From Nitrosomonas aestuarii (GTDB taxonomy: Bacteria > Pseudomonadota > Gammaproteobacteria > Burkholderiales > Nitrosomonadaceae), in the NCBI RefSeq assembly GCF_003046585.1, contig NZ_QAAE01000006.1:1-64000 (forward strand): 64,000 nt of DNA, written 5' to 3'. The notes under the pieces were generated by a model. It saw nothing but the letters and a program-made list of their open reading frames with translations. It ran no database searches and was not told where the DNA came from. This document shows, one piece after another, positions 17,872 to 27,641 of the stretch (positions are counted from its first letter, which is position 1; each line of letters opens with the position of its first letter). The translations under genes were made by a program, and so were the position numbers.

Positions 17872-18405
17872 TTAGTATAATTTCGGTGGGTTTCCTTTGG
17901 TCTCAACTACTTTACCTACTTGATTCTCCCACTTTCTTATAAGCTGATTCCACTCGCTTGATTGTAAATATTCCTTGTATGAATTTTTTAAATCAAATTC
18001 TGGCATGTACGTTCCCAAAACACCTTTTTCAAGAATACCGTCTTCAATGACTCCCTTCTCTCTGATAATCAGAACAGGGATTCCAATTTGAAATGCCATT
18101 GCAGGCTCTATATGGCTCCATGCACTCGTTAGCCAGCTGTTATCAATCGCGTAGGTATTATCAGTTTCGGGCTTCACATTACCCTGAATAATTAATGCTC
18201 GTCTAAAAGCAATTGTTATGATGCCATTTGACTCGAGCATTAATCGTCGAATTGCTTTTAGAGGTGCGTCCACATCATAATCAGTTACTCCGAGTGTTCG
18301 AGGATCATAGCCTCTAGACTTTAAATGTTCGCTCAAGGACAACACAAAATCTTCCTGATTCCTTGTAAAGGGTTTTGGATAACTAAGAAATATTGATATT
18401 CCCAC
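17872..18405 (-). CDS. Stand-alone TIR-like domain protein
   Basis: 177 residues that read as a single Rossmann-like TIR-type domain. The first strand is ISIFLSYPKP. There is a helix with EDFVLSLSEHLKSRGYDP, a strand near GIITIAFRRA, and WSHIEPAMAFQIGIPVLIIRE, where E100 sits at the position of the catalytic glutamate of NADase TIR domains. A C-terminal helical tail ends EWNQLIRKWENQVGK. No signal peptide or membrane segment. It is not a canonical ThsB sequence. A defence or NAD-nucleotide role is inference. It is more AT-rich than its neighbours and lies alone between intergenic stretches, which fits acquisition by transfer. Three more TIR domains occur 17-20 kb away. Confidence 0.55.
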   Translation of the reverse strand: MGISIFLSYPKPFTRNQEDFVLSLSEHLKSRGYDPRTLGVTDYDVDAPLKAIRRLMLESNGIITIAFRRALIIQGNVKPETDNTYAIDNSWLTSAWSHIEPAMAFQIGIPVLIIREKGVIEDGILEKGVLGTYMPEFDLKNSYKEYLQSSEWNQLIRKWENQVGKVVETKGNPPKLY

Positions 18406-18519
18406 TTTATTAAATTTCCATCACTCACATAACCAGAAAAATTTTCAAAATATCATAAAATAATTTAGTCAAAAATATATTTAGTTAAGCTTGAATAGGC
18501 TGAATCAAGCTGGCACAAA

Positions 18520-20547
18520 TTACTCAACCGCCACCCGTTGCACCTTAATCGGCCAGACTCCTCTATCCACCGCCTGCCGGCCATTAAAAACGATATAACT
18601 CTGGCGTCCGTAATGTGGCAACGGGCGGATGATGGCCTCAAGTGAAGCGGCGTCCTGTGCGGATACGATAGCGAGCGAACCGCCATCGGGACTTGTCAAC
18701 GTCCAGGCTTGTGCGCTGCCTTTGTCATTCACTGTTTCCGGTCTGGACGGCAGGTCTTTGGCTGACAGCCAGGCATCGACTTCATGTTGCAGGCCGATTA
18801 TCAGTGTGGGTGTCGCGGGGAGTGGTTGATTGGCAGCTATGATTCGGGGTGCGCGACGCTGCAATTTTTCCGCCAATGTTGCTGCGATCTGTTGTGTTGC
18901 ATCAGTATCCGGTAATAAAATGGTTACGGTAGTGGGATTGACCATGACTTCGCGCAGTATGGGCGGTGCTTCATCAGGTGCGAGTTGACGGAACAGGCGC
19001 ACATCCGGATCAAGCACGACGGATTGCGCTTTGCCGTTGATGTCCAGCACAAAGCTTTGCCCGGATTGTTGCAGGTCAAGGATATGGGTTTCTTCCCCTG
19101 TAGCTGTTTGTACGGCGACCGGAACGCGCAATTGATAGGACGGCTCGTCTTGTGTCAGTGTTATATTCAGGCGATAACCGGTATCAGCCTGTTCCTGCCT
19201 GACATCAGTAATAGTCAGGTTCGGCGCGCCGGTACGATTCAACCACTGATCAAAAAATGGTTGCAGATTCTGCGCCGAAATCATTTCAAAAGCTTTCTGC
19301 AGGTGCGGCCATGCAGTAACTTTGAAGCGCTGCATGGCCCATAAGCCTTTAAGCGAGCGGTTAAACATTTCTTCACCGATCAAATCGCGCAGCATAAAAA
19401 ACAACATGGCTGATTTATTGTAACCGACAATTTTGGATGCACCATGTGTGCGTGAAGTGAATGCGGCCAGCGGTGAATCCTGTCCAGGTTCCAGCGCAGC
19501 GAAGTCGCGCAGCCAGCTCAGTCGCATCTCGCGTGCGGCGTCATCGCTCTCCAGTTCCTTATATGTGTAGTCTGCCATGAATGTCGTCAGGCCTTCCGAC
19601 CAGTTACCGCTCTGATAATCGGGATAAACCGCATTGCCCCACCAGTTATGCAACACCTCATGACCCAACGAGGTATCGCGTATAAACGGCAGTTGCAGCA
19701 CATTAATGCCCAGATAAGTCAGTGTCGGCATACCGAACCCAGTCGGCGTAGGACTGGATACGATGCTGAATTCTGTGAACGGATAAGCGCCTATCCACGA
19801 TTCGTACAGCTTGAAATAGCGTTTCACCGATTCAAGATAGTCATCGGCAAGCTGACTGATCTGTGGATGAAAATAGGTGCGTAACTGAATCGGTTCGCCT
19901 TTGATGCCGGTAACACTGTCCGTTGCAATCTCATAAGGCCCGGCCATCAGATCAATGCCCTCAGCCGGATGCGTGAATTCAAAACGGGCTCGATAACCTG
20001 AGTCTGTCTCCTCTTCCTCCACTAAACGACCCGCCACCAGTCCCCGTTGACCGGACGGCAACTCAATCTGAACGCTATAATGTACCAACCCATGCATTAC
20101 GCGCGGATACCAGTAGGATGCATTCGGCAGGTACGTGCCCATTTCTCCACTGACAGCGCTGACAGCAATGGGCCTGTTCAGTGTCTGTTCGTGATCCAGC
20201 GTCTCATCAAGTGGATGCAATTCACCGCGCCAGTGAATTTCGACTTGATGCGGCCGCAACATGGCAACAGGTATCTGCCACATATGCGACTGATCCGTCT
20301 CTGGGTCAAATGGCTGACCATTTATGCGCGCCTGTGTAACCTCAAATTGCGCACCCAGTATCAGCGTCTGTTCACGCGTTCTATTGAAGGTAATGACGCT
20401 GCGCCCTTCCAGTGCGCGGGTTGTCGGATTGATGCGCACTTCAATGTCATAATCAATGGCACTGTCCGGCAAAGAATAAGCCGTTGCAGTGCTAGCAATA
20501 CAGAATAAAAAATAATACAGGCAAAATTTAATCGTTTTTCGCTTCAT
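18520..20547 (-). CDS. Exported M1-type zinc metallopeptidase
   Basis: 675 residues with a signal peptide (MKRK start, hydrophobic 8-23). An M1 N-terminal beta domain is followed by the catalytic domain with HEVLH at 296-300 and NWSEG giving E318 as third ligand. The gap is HExxH-x17-E, one residue shorter than classical M1 enzymes. A GFGMPT segment replaces the usual GAMEN exopeptidase motif. The C-terminal about 230 residues form beta and Rossmann-like segments of unclear role. It resembles the N-terminal half of the 1135-residue protein at 29.8-33.2 kb, so the two are probably paralogues. It is last in a minus-strand purL-chaN-M1 series, 57 nt after chaN. It probably degrades peptides in the periplasm. 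Confidence 0.8.
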   Translation of the reverse strand: MKRKTIKFCLYYFLFCIASTATAYSLPDSAIDYDIEVRINPTTRALEGRSVITFNRTREQTLILGAQFEVTQARINGQPFDPETDQSHMWQIPVAMLRPHQVEIHWRGELHPLDETLDHEQTLNRPIAVSAVSGEMGTYLPNASYWYPRVMHGLVHYSVQIELPSGQRGLVAGRLVEEEETDSGYRARFEFTHPAEGIDLMAGPYEIATDSVTGIKGEPIQLRTYFHPQISQLADDYLESVKRYFKLYESWIGAYPFTEFSIVSSPTPTGFGMPTLTYLGINVLQLPFIRDTSLGHEVLHNWWGNAVYPDYQSGNWSEGLTTFMADYTYKELESDDAAREMRLSWLRDFAALEPGQDSPLAAFTSRTHGASKIVGYNKSAMLFFMLRDLIGEEMFNRSLKGLWAMQRFKVTAWPHLQKAFEMISAQNLQPFFDQWLNRTGAPNLTITDVRQEQADTGYRLNITLTQDEPSYQLRVPVAVQTATGEETHILDLQQSGQSFVLDINGKAQSVVLDPDVRLFRQLAPDEAPPILREVMVNPTTVTILLPDTDATQQIAATLAEKLQRRAPRIIAANQPLPATPTLIIGLQHEVDAWLSAKDLPSRPETVNDKGSAQAWTLTSPDGGSLAIVSAQDAASLEAIIRPLPHYGRQSYIVFNGRQAVDRGVWPIKVQRVAVE

Positions 20548-20604
20548 CTTAATCCCAAAAAATAAACCAATCCGAAATCAAGCTTTCCGTTTTTCAGCAG
20601 CCTG

Positions 20605-21882
20605 CTAACTTTTCAATGCCGGAAATCTGGCGATGATTTCCATTTCCCGGTTTTTACGCTTCACTTTGAGCGGCAACCAGGTACCCGGCGCATGCCGTTT
20701 AACAATATTTATAACATCATCGGTCGTCTCAAGCATCAAACCGGCCATTTCAAGAATGACATCCGCATCCTGCAGACCTGAAGCCTCGGCGATACTGCCT
20801 TTTTCCACCTGCAGTACCAGAGCGCCGCCGCGCGCCATTTCAAAACGGATGCCCAACCGTTGATGCTGTGGGGCACTTAATGAATCAGAAACATGCGGCA
20901 ACACGCCAAAAACTGCATCGGCCACGCTGGCGACAAGCTGGCTGCAGGATTTATTGATATCCCACGGTAATATTGATGCAACCTCCTTCACACCCAGATC
21001 ATTTAACTGATGCGGCACGCCATAACCATGCACCACATGACCTGAACCCATAATGCCGACAACCAGCGGTTTTTCAGCATCGCCTGCACGTTTTTCATCG
21101 TTCAACACCTGATGCAGTATTTGCGCCATAGCGCGATCCCATAATTGCTGGCCGGCATAAAAACGCTTGAAATCCGGATCGTCATAACCGACTTCACCAT
21201 CATTTTTGTCCTTGCGGTCATGCTGTTTGTAAATCGGCAAAAGAAAATCCAGATAAGCCTGACTGGGTTCAGCCGGGCGCGTCACGCCTTCACGTTCTTC
21301 AACCGGAACGCCATGAAAACCTTTTTCAGATACCATACGGCGCAGCCGCTGCTCAATATTCAATGCTACGATCGGGATATGATTCATACGCGCGAAATGA
21401 AACAATGGCAGATACAGATCTGGGTCGGTATTCCAGACCTTGTCCCATTCCGACGCAGTGAGAAATTCCTTTTCACTCAGTTCACCTGCAACCCATTGGT
21501 CCAGTATGGGCTGCACGCGACGCGGAAACATTTCAAAACCGATCACCATATCAGGACGTGCGGCATGCATCGCTGCAAGCATCTGTAATTGCCAGCGGTG
21601 ATGATCGGCATTGACATGCGTCTCACCCAGCAACACTACCGAATTGCTGATTGCACGGTCAATAACGTCCGCATATGTTGCTTGGCCTACGCCGGGAATA
21701 ATCCAACTGCCCAGCGGTACACAGTTTGACTGTACGGGCTTATGTGCAGGCTTGACCCCGGTTTCGGCAGCACCGGCCTGCGCAACAGTCATTTTCCAGC
21801 CAAAAAATATTATCAACAAACCCAGCGTAACCAAGCCTTTTTTCAGTATATTTATATCGTTTTTCATCGCTTTTATGATCAT
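20605..21882 (-). CDS. ChaN-like (haem-binding/Tiki superfamily) protein with PDZ domain
   Basis: About 425 residues. An N-terminal membrane segment (GLVTLGLLIIFFGW) is followed by a ChaN domain, about 60-300. Its features are SNSVVLLGETHVNADHHRWQ, the VIGFEMFPRR motif, a GQQLWDRAMA segment and GIMGSGHVVHGYG. A PDZ-like domain follows at about 335-425 (GALVLQVEKGSIAEASGLQDAD). ChaN proteins bind haem or act like Tiki peptidases; the PDZ fusion would aid substrate recognition. The start chosen is the ATG at 21882, which shares bases with the purL stop as TAATG. That is a classic coupling arrangement, and GGTGGG lies just upstream. A longer start at 21894 is possible. Confidence 0.78.
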   Translation of the reverse strand: MIIKAMKNDINILKKGLVTLGLLIIFFGWKMTVAQAGAAETGVKPAHKPVQSNCVPLGSWIIPGVGQATYADVIDRAISNSVVLLGETHVNADHHRWQLQMLAAMHAARPDMVIGFEMFPRRVQPILDQWVAGELSEKEFLTASEWDKVWNTDPDLYLPLFHFARMNHIPIVALNIEQRLRRMVSEKGFHGVPVEEREGVTRPAEPSQAYLDFLLPIYKQHDRKDKNDGEVGYDDPDFKRFYAGQQLWDRAMAQILHQVLNDEKRAGDAEKPLVVGIMGSGHVVHGYGVPHQLNDLGVKEVASILPWDINKSCSQLVASVADAVFGVLPHVSDSLSAPQHQRLGIRFEMARGGALVLQVEKGSIAEASGLQDADVILEMAGLMLETTDDVINIVKRHAPGTWLPLKVKRKNREMEIIARFPALKS

Positions 21883-24800
21883 TATCCCACCCATTTCCGG
21901 GCATTTCTAAAGAGACGTATCCAGGGTGCATCCTCGCGTGTACGCGTGCGCCGGGCCGAATCACCCGATTCGTGCGGATACCATGAATGCTGTGCAATAC
22001 GGAAAACACGTTCCGGATGGGGCATAAGTATATTAAACCGACCATCCGGCGTTGTCATACCGGTGATACCGCCCGGCGAGCCATTGGGATTGCCGGGATA
22101 TGTTTCTGTGGCTTCTCCGCGGTTATCGACATACCGCATGGTAACCAACGCTTCGCTATCTGCCAAGCCACGATTGGCAAAGTCCACACGACCTTCGCCA
22201 TGTGCAACGGTAATTGGCATGCGGCTGCCGGCCATGCCTTCAAAAAGTATCGATGAACTTTGCTGTACTTCTACCATGACAAAGCGGGCTTCAAATTGTT
22301 CCGAATAATTGCGTACAAAACGTGGCCAACTCTCAGCGCCAGGGATGATTGCGCGCAAATTACTCATCATCTGGCAACCGTTACAGACACCGAGCGCAAA
22401 AGTGTCAGTGCGCTGAAAAAATGATTCAAACGCATCGCGCGCGCGCGGGTTAAACAAAATGGATTTCGCCCATCCTTCACCGGCACCCAGCACATCACCA
22501 TAGGAAAAGCCGCCGCAAGCGGCCAATCCCTTAAAGTTTTTGAGCGATACTTTGCCGGCAATGATGTCACTCATATGCACATCAGTTGTAGCAAATCCTG
22601 CACGATCAAATGCGGCCGCCATTTCCACATGGCCGTTGACACCCTGTTCGCGCAATATAGCCATTTTAGGTCTGACGCGAGCACGGACAAACGGCGCGGC
22701 AACATTTTCTTCGGAATCAAAGCTAAGCGCCACATGCAAACCTGGATTATTGTCATCCAGGATGCGATCATATTCCTGCTGTGCGCAAGCCGGATTGTCG
22801 CGCAGCGTTTGCATATGGTAGGTGGTTTCCGACCAAGCCCGTTGCAGGTCAATGCGCTTTTCAGCCATGACAGGCTTGTTGTTGCGCAGCAAACGCAATT
22901 CATCATTTGCATTGAGATGACCGATAATAAAGCTCATGTCCCGCAACCCGGCCTCGGCGAATGTATTCATGACGAATGCACGTTTTTTGGTAGAAACTTG
23001 TATTACTGCACCCAGTTCCTCATTAAACAACACAGCAAACAGACGTTCCAGAAAACGGCCGCTCAGATGCTCGGATTGCAGCTCTGCACCATCAATATCG
23101 CTGGCGAGCGGATCAAAACAAAGCTGATCAAGGTTGACGGTGACACCGACATGCCCGGCAAACATCATTTCACACAACGTGGCAAATAAACCACCGTCCG
23201 AGCGGTCATGATAGGCCAGTATCGCATCGGCAGCATTCAACTGCTGAATGCAGGTAAAAAATGCCTTAAGTTTTTCTGCACCCGGTTGCGCATCAATATC
23301 AGGTGCCTCATTGCCGATCTGTTTATGAACCTGCGCCAAAGCTGATCCACCCAAACGGTTTTTTCCGCACCCCAAATCAATCAGAACCAACGTCGTTTCA
23401 CCACAATCGGTGCGCAGCTGCGGCGTCAAAATGCGCCGCACATCGCCGACTCTGGAAAAAGCTGAAATAATGAGCGATAAGGGTGCAGTGATTTCTTTGG
23501 CGCTTTCATCGCCGGTTTGATCGTCCACTTCCTGCCAGGTTGTTTTCATCGACATGGAGTCCTTACCCACCGGAATGCTGATACCCAATTGTGGACACAG
23601 CTCCATGCCGACGGCATAAACAGCGTCAAACAATCCGGCGTCTTCTCCATGATGTCCAGCCGCTGCCATCCAGTTGGCGGATAGCTTGATGTCACCGATC
23701 TGCTGAATGGGTGCAGCGGCGATATTGGTAACCGCTTCGCCAACTGCCATCCGCGCAGCGGCAACCGGGTTAATCAACGCCAGCGGCGTACGCTCTCCGA
23801 TAGCGAACGCTTCGCCGAAATATGTCTGATAACCCATCATGGTGACGGCTACATCAGCAACCGGTATCTGCCAGGGGCCGACCATCTGGTCTCGCGCCGT
23901 CATGCCGCCAACACTGCGATCACCAATACTGATGAGAAAGGTTTTATCCGCCACCGTCGGCAGGCGTAACACACGATACGCTGCTTCCTTCAAATCCCAT
24001 TCAGGAATATTTAACGCAGGCAGCAGTTGAATTCGACGTGTGACCTGACGTGTCATTTTGGGTGGTTTGCCGAGTAGCGCTGACAGTGCCATATCGACTG
24101 GCGGCGTTATAGATGCTTGTGTGGCTGCGCTATATTCATCGGTAACAACGAGCCGTTCCTCCTCCGTCGCCTCGCCGACTACTGCAAACGGGCAGCGTTC
24201 GCGTTCGCAGATTTCCTGGAACAGGACTAACAACTCCGGCCGTATGGCCAGCACATAGCGTTCCTGCGCCTCGTTGCTCCAGATCTGCATCGGCGACATC
24301 GATGATTCTTCGGAAGGCACGGCACGCAGATTAAATTGTCCACCGCGTCCTGAATCATGCACCAGTTCAGGAAAGGCATTGGACAGCCCGCCAGCGCCGA
24401 CATCATGAATAAATAGAATGGGATTTTCTTCTCCTTTACGTTCCATTTGCCAGCAACGATCAATCACTTCCTGTGCGCGGCGCTGCATTTCCGGATTACC
24501 ACGCTGCACCGAATCAAAGTCAAGCGCCTCCATATTCACGCCGGTATCCATGCTGGAAGCGGCACCGCCACCCAGGCCAATCAACATGCCAGGGCCACCA
24601 AGTTGTACCAACAATGCCCCGGGAGCAAATTTCTCTTTATGGATATGTTTTGCCGAAATTTGCCCGACGCCGCCCGCAAGCATAATGGGCTTGTGATAAC
24701 CACGCATTTCACCGGCGATATTTTCTTCAAAAGTACGGAAATAGCCGGCCAGATTCGGACGCCCGAATTCGTTATTAAAGGCCGCGCCGCCAATGGGCCC

Positions 24801-25922
24801 GTCGAGCATAATCTGCAATGCAGAAGCAATACGCGCAGGCTTGCCATAAATACTTTTTTGATCAGAATAGTGATATTCCCACGGCTGCATAAAGCCTGAA
24901 ATATTCAAATTTGAAACCGAAAATCCAGTCAATCCCGCCTTGGGTTTGGCACCACGCCCGGTTGCGCCTTCATCGCGTATCTCACCGCCGACGCCAGTTG
25001 CCGCCCCTGGAAAAGGAGAAATTGCCGTTGGATGATTGTGGGTTTCCACTTTCATCAGCAGATGCGTTTGTTCCTGTCGATATGTGTATAAATTATTCTT
25101 CCCCGGATAAAAACGCGCAATTTCTGCGCCTTCAATAATGCTCGCATTATCCGTATAGGCGACCAGTGTGCCTTGCGGGTTTTTCCGGTGTGTATTGCGG
25201 ATCATGGCAAATAACGATTGACCCTGCGGCTGGCCATCGATCACCCAGTCTGCATTAAAAATTTTGTGGCGGCAGTGTTCAGAATTAGCCTGGGCAAACA
25301 TCATGAGCTCTACATCCGTCGGGTTGCGCTCAGCCTCGGTAAAATAATGCGCAAGATATTCGATTTCGTCGGGTGATAAAGCCAAACCCATTTCTATATT
25401 GGCGTTTTGCAGCGCTTTCATGCTATCCGTCTGGATATCAACGATTCTTAATGGCTGCGGCGCAACATGCCGGAATAACCGCTCGGCATCGTCAAAAGAC
25501 TGTAAAACAGATTCGGTCATGCGGTCATACAGTAAAGCCTGCAGTGATTGCTGTTGTTCTGGAGTGATTGTCAGATCGGTCTGTACATGATAGGCAATAC
25601 CGCGTTCGATACGCTCAACGGCTTCCAGTCCGCAATGATGCGAGATATCGGTTGCCTTGCTCGACCATGGCGAAATCGTACCGGGGCGGGGAATCACAAG
25701 ATAACATGCCTGTCCTGGCGCAGGATGATTCTGCGACATGCAGCTATTCAACAATTGCTCGAGCAACATGATTTCGTTTTCAGTCAATATACGGCTGACT
25801 GCACAGAAATACCAATATTCAGCATAAATATGAGAAACTTGCAAATCAAGTGTATTTAGTTTGTTCGTCAGTTTCTCAAGTCTGAAAGAAGAAAGGGCGT
25901 TGCCACCACAAAATCGAAGCAT
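21882..25922 (-). CDS. purL: Phosphoribosylformylglycinamidine synthase
   Basis: 1346-residue large-type PurL that converts FGAR, glutamine and ATP to FGAM in purine synthesis. The N-terminal PurS-like region, two AIR-synthase-type ATP domains ([53 protein letters not shown]) and a C-terminal class I glutaminase are all present. The glutaminase carries the nucleophile Cys in GVCNGCQMM and the catalytic His/Glu in PHPERVFR. Length equals the usual 1290-1350. It is the first gene of the purL-chaN-M1 minus-strand series and divergent from nnrD/nnrE with 97 nt between. No purine-repressor site was recognised. Confidence 0.97.
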   Translation of the reverse strand: MLRFCGGNALSSFRLEKLTNKLNTLDLQVSHIYAEYWYFCAVSRILTENEIMLLEQLLNSCMSQNHPAPGQACYLVIPRPGTISPWSSKATDISHHCGLEAVERIERGIAYHVQTDLTITPEQQQSLQALLYDRMTESVLQSFDDAERLFRHVAPQPLRIVDIQTDSMKALQNANIEMGLALSPDEIEYLAHYFTEAERNPTDVELMMFAQANSEHCRHKIFNADWVIDGQPQGQSLFAMIRNTHRKNPQGTLVAYTDNASIIEGAEIARFYPGKNNLYTYRQEQTHLLMKVETHNHPTAISPFPGAATGVGGEIRDEGATGRGAKPKAGLTGFSVSNLNISGFMQPWEYHYSDQKSIYGKPARIASALQIMLDGPIGGAAFNNEFGRPNLAGYFRTFEENIAGEMRGYHKPIMLAGGVGQISAKHIHKEKFAPGALLVQLGGPGMLIGLGGGAASSMDTGVNMEALDFDSVQRGNPEMQRRAQEVIDRCWQMERKGEENPILFIHDVGAGGLSNAFPELVHDSGRGGQFNLRAVPSEESSMSPMQIWSNEAQERYVLAIRPELLVLFQEICERERCPFAVVGEATEEERLVVTDEYSAATQASITPPVDMALSALLGKPPKMTRQVTRRIQLLPALNIPEWDLKEAAYRVLRLPTVADKTFLISIGDRSVGGMTARDQMVGPWQIPVADVAVTMMGYQTYFGEAFAIGERTPLALINPVAAARMAVGEAVTNIAAAPIQQIGDIKLSANWMAAAGHHGEDAGLFDAVYAVGMELCPQLGISIPVGKDSMSMKTTWQEVDDQTGDESAKEITAPLSLIISAFSRVGDVRRILTPQLRTDCGETTLVLIDLGCGKNRLGGSALAQVHKQIGNEAPDIDAQPGAEKLKAFFTCIQQLNAADAILAYHDRSDGGLFATLCEMMFAGHVGVTVNLDQLCFDPLASDIDGAELQSEHLSGRFLERLFAVLFNEELGAVIQVSTKKRAFVMNTFAEAGLRDMSFIIGHLNANDELRLLRNNKPVMAEKRIDLQRAWSETTYHMQTLRDNPACAQQEYDRILDDNNPGLHVALSFDSEENVAAPFVRARVRPKMAILREQGVNGHVEMAAAFDRAGFATTDVHMSDIIAGKVSLKNFKGLAACGGFSYGDVLGAGEGWAKSILFNPRARDAFESFFQRTDTFALGVCNGCQMMSNLRAIIPGAESWPRFVRNYSEQFEARFVMVEVQQSSSILFEGMAGSRMPITVAHGEGRVDFANRGLADSEALVTMRYVDNRGEATETYPGNPNGSPGGITGMTTPDGRFNILMPHPERVFRIAQHSWYPHESGDSARRTRTREDAPWIRLFRNARKWVG

Positions 25923-26019
25923 CGGGAAAAGTTACCATGATTAAAAGTGACATTTTACACGAGAAACAATCCTTTACATTAATACCGCATCACACGCTAC
26001 AGTACAGCACATAAATAAC

Positions 26020-27555
26020 ATGAAACATACAATTGACCCCGTTTTTTTAACCGAAGAAATCCGAGCAATTGAACAAGCTGCGTTTTCCATGCCCAATCCA
26101 CCCGATTTGATGGAAAAAGCAGGGTGCGCCGCTGCGGAAGCTGCCAGGGATAAATTTTCCGTAAACAAGACCTTGCGTGTTCTGGTACTGGCTGGCCCCG
26201 GCAACAATGGCGGCGACGCATTTGTCACCGCACGTTATCTGAAACAATGGGGTCATACGGTAACAGTCGTTTTTTGCGCTGACCCCGAACGGCTGCCGCA
26301 GGATGCCAAAAAGGCCAGACAGGCCTGGCTGAATAATCAGGGAGAAATTCAACCGGACATGCCGGATAGTTCAGGTGTTCAAAACTGGGACTTGATCATA
26401 GACGGCTTATTCGGCATTGGCCTGAATCCGAATCGCCCGCTGACAGGCCAATACCTGGACTGGATTAACACCGTGAATGCCATGCGAACACCTGTTCTGG
26501 CACTGGACATACCTTCCGGACTCGGCAGTGATGATGGCGGCATTTACGGCGCAGCCATCGACGCCAGTGTTACCGTTACCTTTATTGGTCTCAAACCCGG
26601 CATCCTGACCCAGTATGGCCCGCAATATTGTGGCGAACACATTGTGTGCGATCTTGACCTTGATTCGGTAGCGATATCATCTCCCCATGCGTGGGTAATC
26701 AACCGAAAACTGGCTGAAATACTGTTACCCGCCTCACGAACCGCCAACAGTCACAAAGGCAGCTTCGGCAGCATCGGCATTCTGGGCGGCAACAACGGCA
26801 TGGTTGGCGCAACCATACTGGCAGGCAGAGCTGCGTGTTATCTTGGTACAGGGCGCGTTTATCTGGGCATACTTGCAACGTCCGCACCGGATTTCGACCT
26901 GCTGCACCCCGAACTCATGCTGCGCACACCGTCTGAATTATTTGAATTGAGCACCATCAACTGCCTGGTGGTGGGACCTGGCATGAGTATGAACGAAACA
27001 ACTTATGCTTGGGTGGAAAAAACGCTTGAAAGTGACTTACCACTGGTTCTGGATGCTGATGCGCTCAATCATATCGCCTTTCACAGCGAGCTGGCCAGAA
27101 AACTGAAACACCGCGAAGCGCCTGCCGTCCTCACGCCACATCCTGCAGAAGCAGCACGCCTTCTGGACACGGATGTGGCGACCGTTCAGCGCAACCGCAT
27201 GGATGCCGCAATCTGTTTATCCAGAAATTTGAACTGTACTGTGTTACTAAAAGGTTCCGGCAGCATTTGCACGCTTGCAGACGGCACATGCTTTTTTAAC
27301 ACCAGCGGCAACCCCGGACTAAGCAGCGCCGGTACAGGTGATGTCCTTGCCGGTATTATTGGCGCACTGATTGCGCAAGGACAAAAGCCGAACGATGCAC
27401 TACTACTCGCTGTTTATCTGCATGGCGCGGCAGCAGATGCATTGCTTGAACAAAATAATGGTCCGGTGGGCATGACGGCTTCGGAAATAATTACGGCTGC
27501 GCGGTTACTATTGAACAAGTGGGTCTATCAAAAAAATGAGACGCGTAACACCTAG
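26020..27555 (+). CDS. nnrD/nnrE: Bifunctional NAD(P)H-hydrate epimerase / ADP-dependent dehydratase
   Basis: 511 residues that repair hydrated NAD(P)H. The N-terminal YjeF-N epimerase domain, about 1-215, has GPGNNGGDAFVTARYL, the DGLFGIGL motif and ALDIPSGLGSD. The C-terminal ribokinase-like dehydratase domain, about 230-505, has HKGSFGSIGILGG, the VVGPGM segment, LDADALN, LTPHPAEAARLL and SSAGTGDVLAG, where the Asp of GTGD is catalytic. The fusion is the normal bacterial form. Start ATG at 26020. The neighbours are purL (divergent) and a TPR lipoprotein (convergent). Confidence 0.96.
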   Translation: MKHTIDPVFLTEEIRAIEQAAFSMPNPPDLMEKAGCAAAEAARDKFSVNKTLRVLVLAGPGNNGGDAFVTARYLKQWGHTVTVVFCADPERLPQDAKKARQAWLNNQGEIQPDMPDSSGVQNWDLIIDGLFGIGLNPNRPLTGQYLDWINTVNAMRTPVLALDIPSGLGSDDGGIYGAAIDASVTVTFIGLKPGILTQYGPQYCGEHIVCDLDLDSVAISSPHAWVINRKLAEILLPASRTANSHKGSFGSIGILGGNNGMVGATILAGRAACYLGTGRVYLGILATSAPDFDLLHPELMLRTPSELFELSTINCLVVGPGMSMNETTYAWVEKTLESDLPLVLDADALNHIAFHSELARKLKHREAPAVLTPHPAEAARLLDTDVATVQRNRMDAAICLSRNLNCTVLLKGSGSICTLADGTCFFNTSGNPGLSSAGTGDVLAGIIGALIAQGQKPNDALLLAVYLHGAAADALLEQNNGPVGMTASEIITAARLLLNKWVYQKNETRNT

Positions 27556-27641
27556 AGGCGCGCTCATTTTACAACCAATTTTATAAATAACAGCCATCCA
27601 CTGTTGAAAAACAGATTGCTGTTAAAAAGCTGTCTTCTATA

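Noticed and set aside
22575-23189. 204-codon plus-strand ORF inside purL
   Set aside because: Lies wholly antisense to a perfectly conserved purL; protein composition is shadow-like, with no RBS or motif.
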